Notes: generated by a model not told the origin, from the letters alone. 64,000 bases of DNA from Trema orientale (GCA_002914845.1 JXTC01000132.1:153765-217764); one strand, 5' to 3'. Positions 32,121-43,989 are shown, counted from the first letter of the stretch. Made by a program: numbers and translations.

Positions 32121-32940
32121 GATTCATTGAGTGTAAAGGCAAGTACGGGTTGTGTTTGGAGAATTATTGGTAGATTGGTTAGTTAAAAAATAAAAGAAAA
32201 CAAAAAGAAAGAGTTTGGGCAATTGTGTATTGCCTTCTATTCTTTTTAATATTAGGAATAATGTTGATTTTGAGTTTAGGAATGAGATTTATGTTTCTTT
32301 TCTTTTTGTCACAATCCTTATGCTTGTTAAAAAAAATATTGAAATGAAAAAAAATATATCGAAGAAAAAGAATAGGCTGTGTTTAGTAATGTGTTTTTGT
32401 GAATAAACTTGTTATGTGAATTTTTGAAGGAAGAAAAAATAAAAATGATGAAATGGGGAGTTGGTGAGTGAATTGTTTTTAAGGAATGATGCAAGATCCT
32501 TAAGTTGTAATGCAAATCTAAGGTGATCTGAGCCGAAAATTGCCCTTCTCATCTACTCTTCATCACGGCCTTAATGATACTATAACCTATATTAGTGGAG
32601 AGTAACATGAAGAATAGACTTATGGTAGTTCTAACTTATATTATCTAAAGATCACTCATAGTCTACTAAGTACATAAGTCTATCCAGAGTTTATTTGGTT
32701 GAGTGAGATTGATTGTGTAGATACTTACACGAGAGGGTCTTGAGTGAAGTGAAAACCGATTCTTAGTATTGAAATTCTAGATATTTTCAATAGTTACGTT
32801 TCATTTGAGCTTAGAACATTTTGTAATTTCAGAGATACTTGCACGGTTGTTGATTCAACTCACATGTTTTCGTTTTTGCTTATTACTTGATTTGTGTTTG
32901 CTTTTTCGTTATTTTGTTTTACTTGAGGACAAGCAAATAC

Positions 32941-32957
32941 TTGAGTTTGGAGGTATT
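32941..32957 (+). other. Polypurine tract of the Athila-like element
   Basis: TTGAGTTTGGAGGTATT lies directly before the 3' LTR, after the phrase TTGAGGACAAGCAAATAC. This phrase and purine tract are the usual 3' end of Athila/Tat internal regions and would prime plus-strand synthesis. Confidence 0.75.
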
Positions 32958-33638
32958 TGATGAGGAGGATATTTACCTTCAAATCAAGTATGTTTCAAGC
33001 TCAAATAGTTGTGCGTTTGCAAGCGTTTTTGTTGGTTTGATGTGTTCTTGTTTATTTTTATAGTTTTTGTAAATAAATAAGAATCAATGTAAATTTGTAC
33101 CTCAAGAATGGGGTTTCCAAACTATTTAAATTGATTGAGTCTGATATGAATAAAACCGAATGAAAATGAGGTAAATCGGAGCTAAAACAGAGAAATGACG
33201 TACCCGGGAACCCAGAGTGCGCATCAGCGTGCAACAGGCTGTGCCCTCGTGCCTTTAGTGAATTAAATGGAATTAAACCGGTAATTACTTAATTTGACAA
33301 ACTTAGGCATAATTAGATCAATTGAAATCATTAGTACATTCGTGCATAGTAATTATCTATATTTTATTTATGCTTTATTCTTTTGATCTTTATTTTTATT
33401 TGTTTATTTTTATATTCATTTAGATTTTATGCCTAAATAAAGTTAAATTGCAATAATTCCGGTATCTAACGATAGTTTAAGACCTAATTTTCGTGGATCG
33501 ACCCTTTTTACCACCATACTACCTAGTTTTGATTTTTATTAGGATATGCTAAGTTAGTTAATGGGAGGAGAAATGTTATAAGTAGTAAAATTTGGTATTG
33601 GGCGTTTATAACCAACGACTAAATATCTTCCATTATCG
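32958..33638 (+). repeat. 3' LTR of the Athila-like element, internally deleted
   Basis: It starts TGATGAGGAGGATATT and ends CTTCCATTATCG. It is only 681 bp against 1599 bp in the 5' LTR. The first 300 bp and last 380 bp match the 5' LTR, and the middle, including most of the GC-rich block, is missing (junction near 33260). LTRs are identical at insertion, so the deletion came later. Confidence 0.85.
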
Positions 33639-33790
33639 ACCACAAATAGCTAAGCATGTTAGAATTAGAGCAGACTATTTAGATCATTTCGTAGAGTAGT
33701 ACCTTAAATATAATGGGAAGATCTAATTGACAGACCAATATTAGAATGGTGGGATAAAATGCAATAATTAACAGATCATTGTAAGGGGAT

Positions 33791-33921
33791 AGATCTCCTC
33801 GACCGGACCGATTTTGTTAATGTTTTGGCTAATACAGTTAATATTTTGGCTAACACAAGTTAGTTAAAATATGACTTAAGTTGGCCAAAATATGAACAGA
33901 ATTGGTCTCCTCGAGTGGACT
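33791..33921. mobile_element. Small foldback MITE, about 130 bp
   Basis: The left part (CTCCTCGACCGGACCGATTT then TGTTAATGTTTTGGCTAA) and the right part in reverse complement (CTCGAGGAGACCAATTCTGT then TCATATTTTGGCCAAC) are clearly related inverted repeats of about 45 bp. No target duplication was found. The DNA at 33644-33790 should be the displaced continuation of the gypsy remnant of 24503-26241, but no domain is readable there. Confidence 0.5.
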
Positions 33922-34969
33922 ACCTGCGTAGCCTCATTGTTATATATATATATATATATCAATCTTCTTTTTGTTTAATGAGTTTCACTCTTGACCGCGG
34001 GCCCCTCTCTCTCCCATCATTATTTCACTCCTCTCCGATTCCCTAAAATGAAGTAATTAGTGGTTATATATAAGTCTAATTCCTATCAGTATTCAAATAG
34101 TGGAATACGTCAAAAAGTGAGTTCCTTTTGTCTTTGCACGCAGTAGTTGGAAGGTTATTCTTTTTAATGGATAATAATAATATTATTATTCTTCCTAACA
34201 TATCTTTGATCGGTTCTCCCTTTTCAATTCTAAGAAAACGTATATAAGTATAATTGTGTTCTCAAGTGTTTGTGATTATCTTATAAGCTGCTAGAATTTA
34301 AATAACTAATATTCATGGAATTATGAGCTTAATTATTTGATGAGTGGTGAAACTTAGATTTGGTAGAGTGGCTGTGCATCTTATTCTTATGAGCATATAA
34401 GTATATATATATATATATAGGGTGATATTTCAACAAAGAGTTTTTTTTTTAATTCTATATATGAGTTTTAGTTTGGGCCATTAGATTTTGATATGATGGT
34501 TATAGTAATATTAGTAATTTTATTAAAAAAAGAAAATCTAATTAATACGTATATAATTATAGAAGTCTATTTATGACTTAAAAAATTGGCACTCTATTTG
34601 TATGAGTTGGACATATTTTTTTTTTCTCCAATTCTCTTTCCATTTTTTTTTCATTCCCATTTCATCATTGATTTCTGTTTCTTTATTCTTATTCCTTTTT
34701 ATTCCTTACCTCTTATCATTGTTATTACCAATTATATACAAGTATATATTTTAAAAAAAAAAAAAATTATTCTTACACGCTCTTCTTTTTTTCTTCGGTT
34801 AATTAATTTTATGTTTGAAGTGGTATAACTTATCTACTCGATAAATTCTCTCTCTCTATTTCATGTGTTATATATTTAATAATTTTATGTATTATATATT
34901 TAATTACCTTAATAATTTTTTTTATTTTACACCTAGACTTATTTTAATATAGGATAACACTTCTTTCAA

Positions 34970-35002
<33 letters not shown>

Positions 35003-35459
35003 TCTAATATATAATAATAACAATAATAAATAAATAAAACAATACGTAGATAGTTTTATGATGTAATCTTGATAACACTTCTTTCACATGTAATACATAT
35101 TAAATGTAGAGATTTACTTTAATTAAATTAATACACCATTTTATGATTTATTAATTTTTTTCCCCTCATGGAGTCATATGCATGAATGGATGCAAGTATT
35201 AAAAAGTTTGCTTTGATAATGGGTCAGATATAAAATTTTGATTTTTTTTTAATCTTAGTCATATATATTTGAACATATTAAAGAGTATTTCTTTTTTATA
35301 ATTTCAAAATTTACCTTATAAATAAACTATTAAATACTAATATTTTTTATCAAAACGTTTTTATTATTTTCATGATTTCAAACTAAACATGCATATCCCT
35401 AATAGATGTTAATTTTACATCTAAATGATAGATATTTTCTATGCTACTTTGTTGGTTTT
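33922..35459. other. AT-rich spacer with microsatellites
   Basis: It holds (AT)n at about 33942-33959 and 34399-34419, and (AAT)n at about 34972-35002. The open frame at 34586-34828 is Phe/Leu-rich low-complexity sequence. Nothing else is recognised. Confidence 0.5.
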
Positions 35460-35886
35460 TATATCATTATAAGGCTAGTGTTGTTGCTTCTATGTTTCTA
35501 GGTGTTTTGGAGGTGAGATGATGAAAAGGAGCTAAAGCGGGTCGAAAACGTGCTGAAACAATGCAAGTGGGATGAAGTTGTGCAAAACCGGACAAACAGA
35601 AGTCTGGCGTTGCAGCCCTGGCTTCCTGGCACCATGGCGTCCATGTAAAATCCATTCAAAAAATATTTTGGAAGAGATTAGATGCTGCAGTGCGCGCCTT
35701 CGTGAAATGCGGTGCCATAGACTAGTACAATCACCGACTTGAGTTATTTTGATGGCCCATAACTCATAATTTGCACGGGACTTGGCCTAGACACCCTCCA
35801 AACCTATTTTCTTAAAAATGGGGCCTTCTATCTCAGATGGGGAGGAGATGACACACACCTAGGAGTCACAAAATACGCTAAAAACC

Positions 35887-35966
<80 letters not shown>
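35460..35966. repeat. GC-richer island ending in (GA)39, possibly LTR-derived
   Basis: 35500-35880 is much less AT-rich than its surroundings, with phrases (GTGCAAAACCGGACAAACAG, ATGGCCCATAACTCATA) that remind me of Tat/Ogre-type LTRs. The family is not certain. It runs into a pure (GA)n tract at 35889-35966 just before the assembly gap. Confidence 0.4.
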
Positions 35967-35970
<4 letters not shown>

Positions 35971-36060
35971 AGCCCTCATCTTTGTTTCTTCTTTCTTTCT
36001 TTTTAGTGATGGGTTTTTTGTTATTCTTATATGTATGCTAGATTAGGCTCTGGGATAGGT

Positions 36061-36382
36061 NNNNNNNNNNNNNNNNNNNNNNNNNNNNNNNNNNNNNNNN
36101 NNNNNNNNNNNNNNNNNNNNNNNNNNNNNNNNNNNNNNNNNNNNNNNNNNNNNNNNNNNNNNNNNNNNNNNNNNNNNNNNNNNNNNNNNNNNNNNNNNNN
36201 NNNNNNNNNNNNNNNNNNNNNNNNNNNNNNNNNNNNNNNNNNNNNNNNNNNNNNNNNNNNNNNNNNNNNNNNNNNNNNNNNNNNNNNNNNNNNNNNNNNN
36301 NNNNNNNNNNNNNNNNNNNNNNNNNNNNNNNNNNNNNNNNNNNNNNNNNNNNNNNNNNNNNNNNNNNNNNNNNNNNNNNNNN
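36061..36382. other. Assembly gap, 322 N
   Basis: All bases are N. The true length and content are unknown. The gap sits between a long (GA)n tract and an A run, a common place for assembly failure. Frames reported across it are meaningless. Confidence 1.
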
Positions 36383-37089
36383 AAAAAAAAAAAAACTAAC
36401 CATATATATAAAAATATTAAATACAAATATTTTTTATCAAAATTTTTCCTTTAAAAAAACCATTCCAAATTGTTTTTCTTAAAAAGTTATTTCAAAAAAT
36501 TATTTCTACCTTAATGGAAAGAGGATTCTCTAAAAGTATTTGAATAGCATGGGGATTGTCTAACATAATTAGAATTGAATGGTTACAAGTAAAAATGACT
36601 TGCTATTACAAATCATTTTCAACTTGGTTAAAGTATCCATTAGTGGAGAAAAACAAAAATCTCTGTTGATATGTATATATATATATATGTATATATTTAT
36701 ATATCCATATATTTGTATATATAATGATTAAAAGAAGGGTCGACCAGTAAGGTTATGGAGGGACTCGTTTGGATATTGTAATTTTACTAATTGTTTTAGT
36801 TTCCACTACTTTATGTGAGTATAGTTGCTTTCATACTAAAAGTGGAAATTAATTATTATGATTATTGTTTTGATAGTTGTGTTCACCTGCTTATATATGA
36901 ATAATCGTTGACCATGATCTATGAAAAGTAACATAAGCAAAGACTAAAGAAGTTAGAAAATTGATAGTAAACATGTTGACTATTTCAATTGTTTGGTTAC
37001 TGGAGCATGCTTACATATATGATGTTTATGAACCATGAAAATTAACTCATATATGATGTTTATGAACCATGAAAATTAACTTGATGCTT
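36383..37089. other. AT-rich sequence, partly decayed gypsy LTR
   Basis: The 5' part of the gypsy LTR that ends at 38316 should lie here and across the gap, but similarity to 45700-47503 is too decayed to mark an edge. It includes a TA-rich run at 36670-36725. Confidence 0.35.
37014..37081. repeat. Tandem duplication, 34-bp unit, 2 copies
   Basis: The unit starting CATATATGATGTTTATGAAC and ending GAAAATTAAC is repeated without change. The identity suggests recent slippage or an assembly duplication. Confidence 0.9.
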
Positions 37090-38316
37090 TTCTTTTTATT
37101 GAGTTAATTTTAAGGTTAATATCTTGGATAAAATCTTAACTTTTGTCTTTTGCCACTAATGTGTACGATTATGATTTCTTTTAAGAAATCCGGACACATT
37201 TTATGTTTTTGTCTGTGACCAAGCCCTTGTTATTTTTTATTCCTTCCTATTGACATACTTAGATATAAGAAAATTATGTATTTTTCACCAAATCTTAAGA
37301 TAGCAACTGTAGTTTTACACGCTCAGTGACCGAAAAAGAACTTGTTATTAGTTTATTAATAAGAGCACGTCAATTGTATCTAGAGCAAAGAGTATTTCAC
37401 AAGAAAATTCATAAAAACTAATAAACAAGGTAAGTAAAACCACACTTGCAATGTAAGAAATTATCCGTATATGTGAATATGTGAAATCTTCTGATTATCT
37501 ATATATATATGTATCTATTATTCTGCTTTCCATGAGATATCAACATGTGGTGTATTTATATTATTTGATGAGTATTGGTGGATAGGACGTGGCGGGCTAG
37601 TACCCAAATATGTGATCTAGTTCCTTCGGAAATACTCTGGTTTCTTCGGGGATAATCTGACTCTTTCGAGGACAATTTGGTTTCTTCGAGAATAATCTAG
37701 TTCCTTCGAGAATACTCTGACACTAGCATGGGGAGAGCCTCTGCTGTATACAGAGGGCATCTGAGATGTATTTGGGACTCGAGATCTCAATATGACAACT
37801 TATTATTTGTTATTCATTATCTGAGTGGCTAAATATGCAATTCACAGTCTTATCAGGTAATATAATATACACAGGGATCACAATCATATGATTATCTGTT
37901 CTCTATTATATGCAGTTTGCATCTACAAATGTTACTAAGTTTTATACGCACGTATATTCTTACATTGTAGATGATATTACCGATACTTGAATTTGGAGGT
38001 TGAGTGCTAACTTTCTGAATGCAATAAGTGTATATGAGCATTTTGACATGTAATTTTCTGAATAAGGATTTTATACCTATTTTTGAGCATGTGTATATTA
38101 TGTATGACTGTATGAGAGCATTATGTTTATATGTGTATATATGTATATATTATAATATATACAATTATGAGTAGAATTTTCCTTATTTTTACAAAAAAGT
38201 TTAAAAGATTCTAATTTTTCACTATTTTATTAGTTCTAAGTTAAGCAACGTCTCCCAATCTCAGTAAATTATATAAATATTCTATACGTACATTAGTGAA
38301 ATTAGGGAACGTTATA
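37090..38316 (+). mobile_element. 3' part of a gypsy LTR, plus orientation
   Basis: From about 37360 it aligns with the reverse complement of the LTRs at 44933-47503 and 52283-54693: GTAAGTAAAACCACACTTGCAATGTAAG, the 20-bp repeat block, CAAATATGTGATCTAG, and the last 90 bp ending GGGAACGTTATA. Instead of a primer-binding site and gag, protease sequence follows at once at 38317. Confidence 0.75.
37619..37718. repeat. Five 20-bp repeats in the gypsy LTR
   Basis: Units start at 37619, 37639, 37659, 37679 and 37699 with consensus AGTTCCTTCGAGAATACTCT. Two contain the dyad TTCGAGAA. The same block, four units long, lies inverted in both LTRs of the element at 44933-54693. Confidence 0.85.
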
Positions 38317-39850
38317 ATTTGATTGTTATAGATATGCAAGATTTTGATATTATTTTGGGATATATTTGTTATCAAAGCACAATGCTATAACTCATTATTA
38401 TAAAAAGAAAGTAATATTCAGTCCAATAGGAGAAGATATGTTTTAGTTAGTAGGTGACCCTAGAAAAGCTAGTACACCACTAATATCTGCTTTGAAAGCA
38501 AGGAAACTATTGAGGTCTGGTTGTCTAGGTTATTTGCAAGTATAATTGATACTTTTAAGGAATAAACTCTTAGACTAGAAGATGTCCTTGTAATAAGATG
38601 TTCCTGTAATTAAAGATTATCTAGAAGTCTTTCAAAAGGTTTACCTGACTTACACCTGAGAAATATAATTTGAAATCGAAGTACTAACAAGGTCGCAGTC
38701 TATTTCAAAAGTATTATATAGAATGGCCCTAGTAGAATTGTAAGAACTTAAAAAGCAATTACAAGAGTTACAGATTAAAGGATTTATCAGATCAAATCAC
38801 TCACTATGGGGTGCTCTAATACTCTTTATAAAGAAGAAAGATGGGACAATGATGATTTGTATATATTATAGGGAACTGAATAAGAAAATAATTAAGAATG
38901 AATATCCTCATCCAATAATTGATGTTCTATTTGATCAACTTTGTGGAGCAACTATGTTCTGAAAGATTGATCTTCAATTAGACTATCATCAATTGACAAT
39001 TAAGAATGATGGCATTCCTAAAACAACATTTAGGACATGATATGGGTATTATGAATTCTTAGGTATGACCTTTGGATTGATAAATTCTCCTACCGTATTA
39101 ATGGATTTAATGAATCGTATATTTCGAAACTACTTAGACAAGTTCATTATAGTATTTATTAATAACATACTAATTTATTCTAAAAATGGAAAGGAGTATG
39201 AAGAGCATTTGAAAATCACATTATAACTCCTGAAGGAAAAACAATTATATGCCAAATTCAAGAAGTGTGAATTTTAGTTGGATAGAGTTGTTTTCCTGGG
39301 ACATGTGATCTCAAAGAAACGGATTTCAGTAGAGCAAGCAAATGTAGAAGCCATAAGTAAATGGCCTCAACCAAAGAGTATTACAGAAATAAAAAGTATC
39401 TTGGAATCAGCTGGATATCATAGAAGATTTGTTGAAGGATTTTCCAAGATAGCCTCTCCATTGACCATGCTTACAAGGAAAAATAATAGATTTGAATGGA
39501 GCAAAGCTTGTAAAAGAAATTTTCAAGAACTTAAGTAGAAGTTGATGTCAGCTCCTATTCTTACAATTCCTAATTACAAGGATGAATTTGTCATTTATAG
39601 TGATGCATCTCTGATAGGATTAGGATCTGTTCTCATGCAAAAAGGAAAAGTTGTGTGGCTTATGCCTCCAGAGAACTCAAAGACTATAAGAATAACTACT
39701 AACCCATGATTTAGAAGTACCAGCTGTAGTTTTTTTCTCTCAAAATCTAAAAACATTCTCTGTAGGAATTAAAGTGCAAAATCTACACCGATCCTAAAAG
39801 CTTAAAGTATTTTTTTTTAACTCAAAAAGAACTTAACAGAGCCAATTTTG
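38317..39850 (+). pseudogene. Decayed gypsy protease-RT-RNase H
   Basis: In order: the end of protease (QDFDIILG, 38338-38361); RT fingers and palm ([12 protein letters not shown] near 38905; KIDLQLDYHQL near 38965; [12 protein letters not shown] near 39040); the catalytic box reads FINNIL near 39154, where active enzymes have two Asp; the RT thumb (AGYHRRFVEGFS near 39415); and the start of RNase H (YSDASLIGLGSVLMQ near 39597). At least ten stops and several frame shifts are present. Its closest relative in the window is the pol of 44933-54693. Gag, most of protease and integrase are missing. Confidence 0.85.
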
Positions 39851-39855
39851 ATATA

Positions 39856-40249
39856 ATGGTTCTTCTAATAATATATATGTCTCAGGAAGTTATACTTGTA
39901 GGACCCGTACATTTTAGATGGTACACCTTTGAATGGGCTATAGCTGTTTCCAAGCAATATATCCAAAATCAAGCTCTTTCTAAAGGGTCCATTGCTGAAA
40001 TGTATATTATGAATCGGGCTTTAACTTTCTGCTCTATATATTTATGGGGTAGTGAAACTCGGTTCAATCAATTTGATAGAAATGACAATGAGGTCCACAC
40101 TTATTCACCCGAGTTTTATCTGTATTTAAGCAAACTGGTTGTCCATTTTATAAAAAGAGTATTGTCTTACTTGAACCATCTAAGTTGAAGACGATGGAGT
40201 GGTATGTGATAAATAATTACGTAGGAATACAAAAATACTTTGAATAAGC
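39856..40249 (+). pseudogene. CACTA (En/Spm) TNP2-type transposase C-terminal fragment
   Basis: The 110-codon frame carries the signature order of the plant TNP2/DUF4218 region: a GPV-n-RW phrase, then KGSIAEMYIMNRALTFCSIY, then ETRFNQ-n-RND. A further piece after one stop (WYVINN near 40199) continues the same domain. The DDE catalytic part and terminal repeats are absent. It abuts gypsy RNase H on the left and a copia LTR on the right, so it is a captured or stranded relic. Confidence 0.7.
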
Positions 40250-40299
40250 TTTTTCTAATCTATATTAATAATTTTGACTTTATTTCTAAAATAAAATCT

Positions 40300-41149
40300 T
40301 AAATCTTTGACATTAAATTCATGTAGTAAACACATGAAAGAGTCGGAGACAGAAGGTGGTCTATGTGTAGCCACCAAGCAAAATGTTTCAGCAAAAATTG
40401 AACATTACACAAAAAGGAAGGTGGATGCGCTTTTTATTGGCTTCTTGTATAGGCAAAATTTGGCTAGCCCTAGTGGGCTAGGGTTGGTCAAATTTCACTA
40501 CTCTATGGAGCAATGTGGTGGGCCCTAATGGCCAACCTACCTATTCAGCCTTTTCCTCTCCTTTCATAATTACCAGAAAACTGTTTGAGCCCAATTTGTT
40601 GATCTCGTGTAGTCTAAGATATTGGTATAGATTTGAGACCCAAATAAGTCTATTGAACTCAAGCTCGAGTAGAGAAAGACTCAGTTTTAATTAACTCTTA
40701 ATATAAGTGAGCTTGTAGTACTGATTACAGACTTTTGTGAGAATACGTCCTTGTCAACGATACTTATTACAAGAACATATTTCTCAATAGTCCTTGTTCA
40801 ATATTTACACACTAAGACTTTTCGCATATGGTCATACTAGTATAGATTGAGACACACTATAAATATACAAACTCTTACAACACGATTTAAGAGATGTGTC
40901 CAACTTCTCTTATTAGTTGTGAACAATCTTATTTGATTTAATCAGAGAAAGTATGTCTTAACTTTAATAAACAACTTTCTTAAAATATTTCTTTAATAAA
41001 TAAATCATAGAATCTTTTGATATTTACTATTGTACAAATAATTAAAATATTATCACAAATATTATGCATAAAATATCACTTTATTAAATATCCAAAATAT
41101 TCAATAAATATCCATAAATAAAAGATATTTTTTGAGCATAATCCTAACA
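40300..41149 (-). mobile_element. 3' LTR of a minus-strand Ty1/copia element
   Basis: On the minus strand it starts TGTTAGGATTATGC at 41149. The first 420 bp match the LTR at 11403. The part at 40360-40710 matches 55975-56303, the proposed partner LTR. A TATA-like GCCAATAAAAAGCG lies near 40430. The left (3') edge is unclear because CACTA-derived sequence follows. Confidence 0.75.
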
Positions 41150-41165
41150 ATCTCTCACTTGTACA
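41150..41165 (-). other. Polypurine tract of the copia element
   Basis: The minus strand reads ACAAGTGAGAGAT directly before TGTTAGG, the usual position and form for a copia plus-strand primer. Confidence 0.65.
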
Positions 41166-41439
41166 AAAAGTAATTTATTAAATCTTTCACATCCCTAAAC
41201 CTATAAGGTTACCCTCAAAGCTCTTGCCTGGTAGTGTTTTAGTCAATGGCTTAACTAGGTTATCTTCTAACGCAATCTTGCAAACAGCCACTTCTCTTCG
41301 ATCAACTATATCTCAAATGAGATAATACTTCTTCTCATTATGTTTCGCTTTTTTATGACTTCTAGGTTCCTTGGAGTTGGCAAATGCTCCAGTGTTATCA
41401 CGGTATAGAGTCAATAATTGACTAGTAGTTTGAATTATT

Positions 41440-43480
41440 TATAAATCTATTAAGAATTTTCGGATCCAAGCAGCTTCCTTAGCAGCCTCACAAGCAGCCA
41501 TATATTTAGCTACTATGGTGGAATTAGCAATACTCCTCCAAATAATAGCTCCTTTGCCAGAAGTAAAGACAAAATCAGAAGTTGACTTTCTGAAGTTAGG
41601 ATCTGATTGAAATTCAGAATCCGTGTACTGAATAAGAGTAAGGTCTTCTCCAGAATGTAGAAGCAGATAATCTCTAGTTCTCCGAAGATACTTTAGAATA
41701 TGCTTGATGACTACCTAATATTCTGGTCCTGGATTTGATTGGAATCAACTAACAACTCTCATTGCAAAGCATATATATGTTCTAGTATATAACATAGCGT
41801 ATAAGAGACTTCCCACTACTGAAGCATATGGTATCCTCTTCATGTCTTCTATCTCTTTTTGCTTTCTTAAGAGATTGCTCCTTTGACAATTTAACTCTAT
41901 GACGAAATGTCAACAACCATTCCTTTGAGTTTTTCATGTTAAATCTAGCCAAGATCTTATCAATATAAATAGCTTGTGATAAAGTTATGGAATTTTTTTT
42001 CCTATTATGAATTATTTGAATTCCTAGTATATAGCTTGCCTTGCCTTTATATCAAATTTCTTTGCAAGCGATATTTTTGTAGTTGTCATTGTACCTACAT
42101 CATTTCCAATGACTAAAATATCATCTACATAAAGTATCATAATTAGCATTTTGCCATTTTCTATCTTCTTATTGCCATAAGGATTGTCTACAACTTGATC
42201 ATAACCATAAAATTTAATAGCTTGATCAAATTTTATATTCTATGATGTAGATGCTTGCTTAAGTCCATAAATGGACCTTTACAAGAGACAAACTTTTTTC
42301 TCAAGACCATTTTCCACAAAACCTTCTAGTTGCATTATATAGAATCTCCCGTCAAGATTTCCATTCAGAAATGTAGTCTTGAGATCCATTTGCCAAATCT
42401 CATAATCGAGAGTCACAACTATGGATAAAAAAATATGAATAGACTTTATCATAGCAACATGAGAGAAGGTTTCTTTATAATCGATCTCTTCTTTCTAGGT
42501 ATAACCCTTTGCTATAAGCTTTGCTTTAAAGATTTCAGCATTCGCTTCTATTCTTCTTTTTCTTTTGTAGACTTATTTGCACCCTATGAGTTTTACTCCT
42601 TCGGGTGACTCTACAAGTTTCCAGACATGATTAGAGTACATGGACTCTATCTCAGATTTCATGGCCTTTTGCCTTGAGTTGGCATCAACATCCTTCGTAG
42701 CTTCATCATAGGTGGAGGAATCTACTTCTAAACTTTCATGGATAGTTTGATAGAATTCACTTTGCTATCTTTCAGGTTGTCAATGAAGCTATGGAGGAAT
42801 CTCAAGTAGTTTATTGGCCGGATGTTGTTGTACTACAGGCTAAACATTTTGTTCTACAAGAAGTGGGTCACCAGCTAGTGGTTCTTGCTACAAAATCGGT
42901 GGATTTGTAGCTTGAGTTTTAACAAGAGCTTCTTACTGTAAAACCACCCTTTCTGCAAGAGTACACGTAGTTCTTCTGTATGACATTATGTCATTAATCA
43001 TGGATATTTCAACATTTGGAACATCTGTGGTTGAAGTCTCCTCAGTAATTTCCTCAATAATTACTTCACTTTTAGGCTTGTAATTCTTCATATAATCTTT
43101 TCCTAAGAAGGTTATATTTATGTTAAAAAATACCTCGTTATTAGTTGGACTATAAAAGAAACCACCTCTTGTACCTCTAGGATAACCAACAAAGATGCAA
43201 GCTCCTGAATACGATTCCATCTTGCTTACTTGTTTCTTTAACACGTGAGCGGGACATCCTTATATACGAAGATGACACAAATCAGATTTGCGACCAGTCC
43301 AAAGCTCGTAGAGTGTTTTAGGAACAAATTTCGAAGGAACATTGTTTACAATATATATTGCAGTCTGTATTGCATATCCTCAAAACGAGATTGATAAAGA
43401 TGAGTCACTTATTATGGAATGAATCATGTCTAACTGGTTCCAAGTTCTTCTTTCAACAAATCATTCTGCTGAGATATGAT
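41440..43480 (-). pseudogene. Decayed Ty1/copia integrase-RT-RNase H
   Basis: Reading leftwards: integrase core pieces (SFWGYAIQTA near 43360; NNVPSKFVPKTLYELWTG near 43300); the 103-codon linker frame at 42933-43244 with GYPRGTRGGFF; RT with DLKTTFLNGNLD near 42370 and an intact YVDDIL catalytic box near 42130; and RNase H with QYTDSEFQSDPN near 41600 and AKYMAACEAAKEAAWI near 41480. Gene order integrase before RT is diagnostic of copia. Numerous stops are present. Gag and protease are not recognisable upstream. Confidence 0.85.
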
Positions 43481-43989
43481 TGATGTTGTGAATTGATAAA
43501 CATTAATCGAGATATCATTATTAGTGATAACCACTTTCAATTCTATTATGGTTAATTAACGAACCAAGTTTATCTATCAGGATATTATAAACTTCCGAAC
43601 TCATCATTATTAATGTCATTATTAAGTAAGCAATATATATGACTTAAATTTATAACTTATAGATCTAATAGTCCAAAACAAATGTAAAGATTTTATTGAA
43701 AACAGTTGAAAAATTATATATATTCCAAAATGTTCAAAAGGTTCTAACAATAAATTTTCTCAAAGTAATAGAGCTACAATTCCAATAAAAACTTAAAACT
43801 CATAAATATTCTTTATAAATAAAGATGTCTTCCATTGCTTTGGCTCGTAGAATCGTTTCTACTTTAATGTTTAAGCTATTATCCACTTAAATACTTCAAT
43901 ACCCTATAGAAAGCCATAAACATTGTTATTGTACAAGTATTAATAAAGAAACTATCAGCAAAAATATTTGTAAGAAGTATAAATACCTC
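43481..43989. other. AT-rich stretch, nothing recognised
   Basis: If the copia element is continuous, gag and protease should be here. No frame or motif supports that. Confidence 0.4.

Larger units (their letters stand above)
26242..33638 (+). mobile_element. Athila-like non-autonomous LTR element, 7.4 kb, with nested solo LTRs
   Basis: The perfect 5-bp duplication ACCAC flanks it (26237-26241 and 33639-33643). It has a 5' LTR (26242-27840), a tRNA-Asp-type primer-binding site, a polypurine tract and a shorter 3' LTR (32958-33638). Without the two nested solo LTRs its internal region is about 2.6 kb. It holds short gag-like open pieces and no protease, RT or integrase, so it would have depended on proteins of an autonomous relative. 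The element itself sits inside a gypsy remnant. Athila membership follows from the primer-binding site and the AAGTTTGGGGTGGG-type 3' spacer. Confidence 0.85.

Noticed and set aside
35467..35655. 62-codon minus-strand frame, fairly GC-rich
   Set aside because: No domain; lies in a probable LTR-derived island.
36031..36426. Open frames of 121-127 codons
   Set aside because: They consist of N across the assembly gap.
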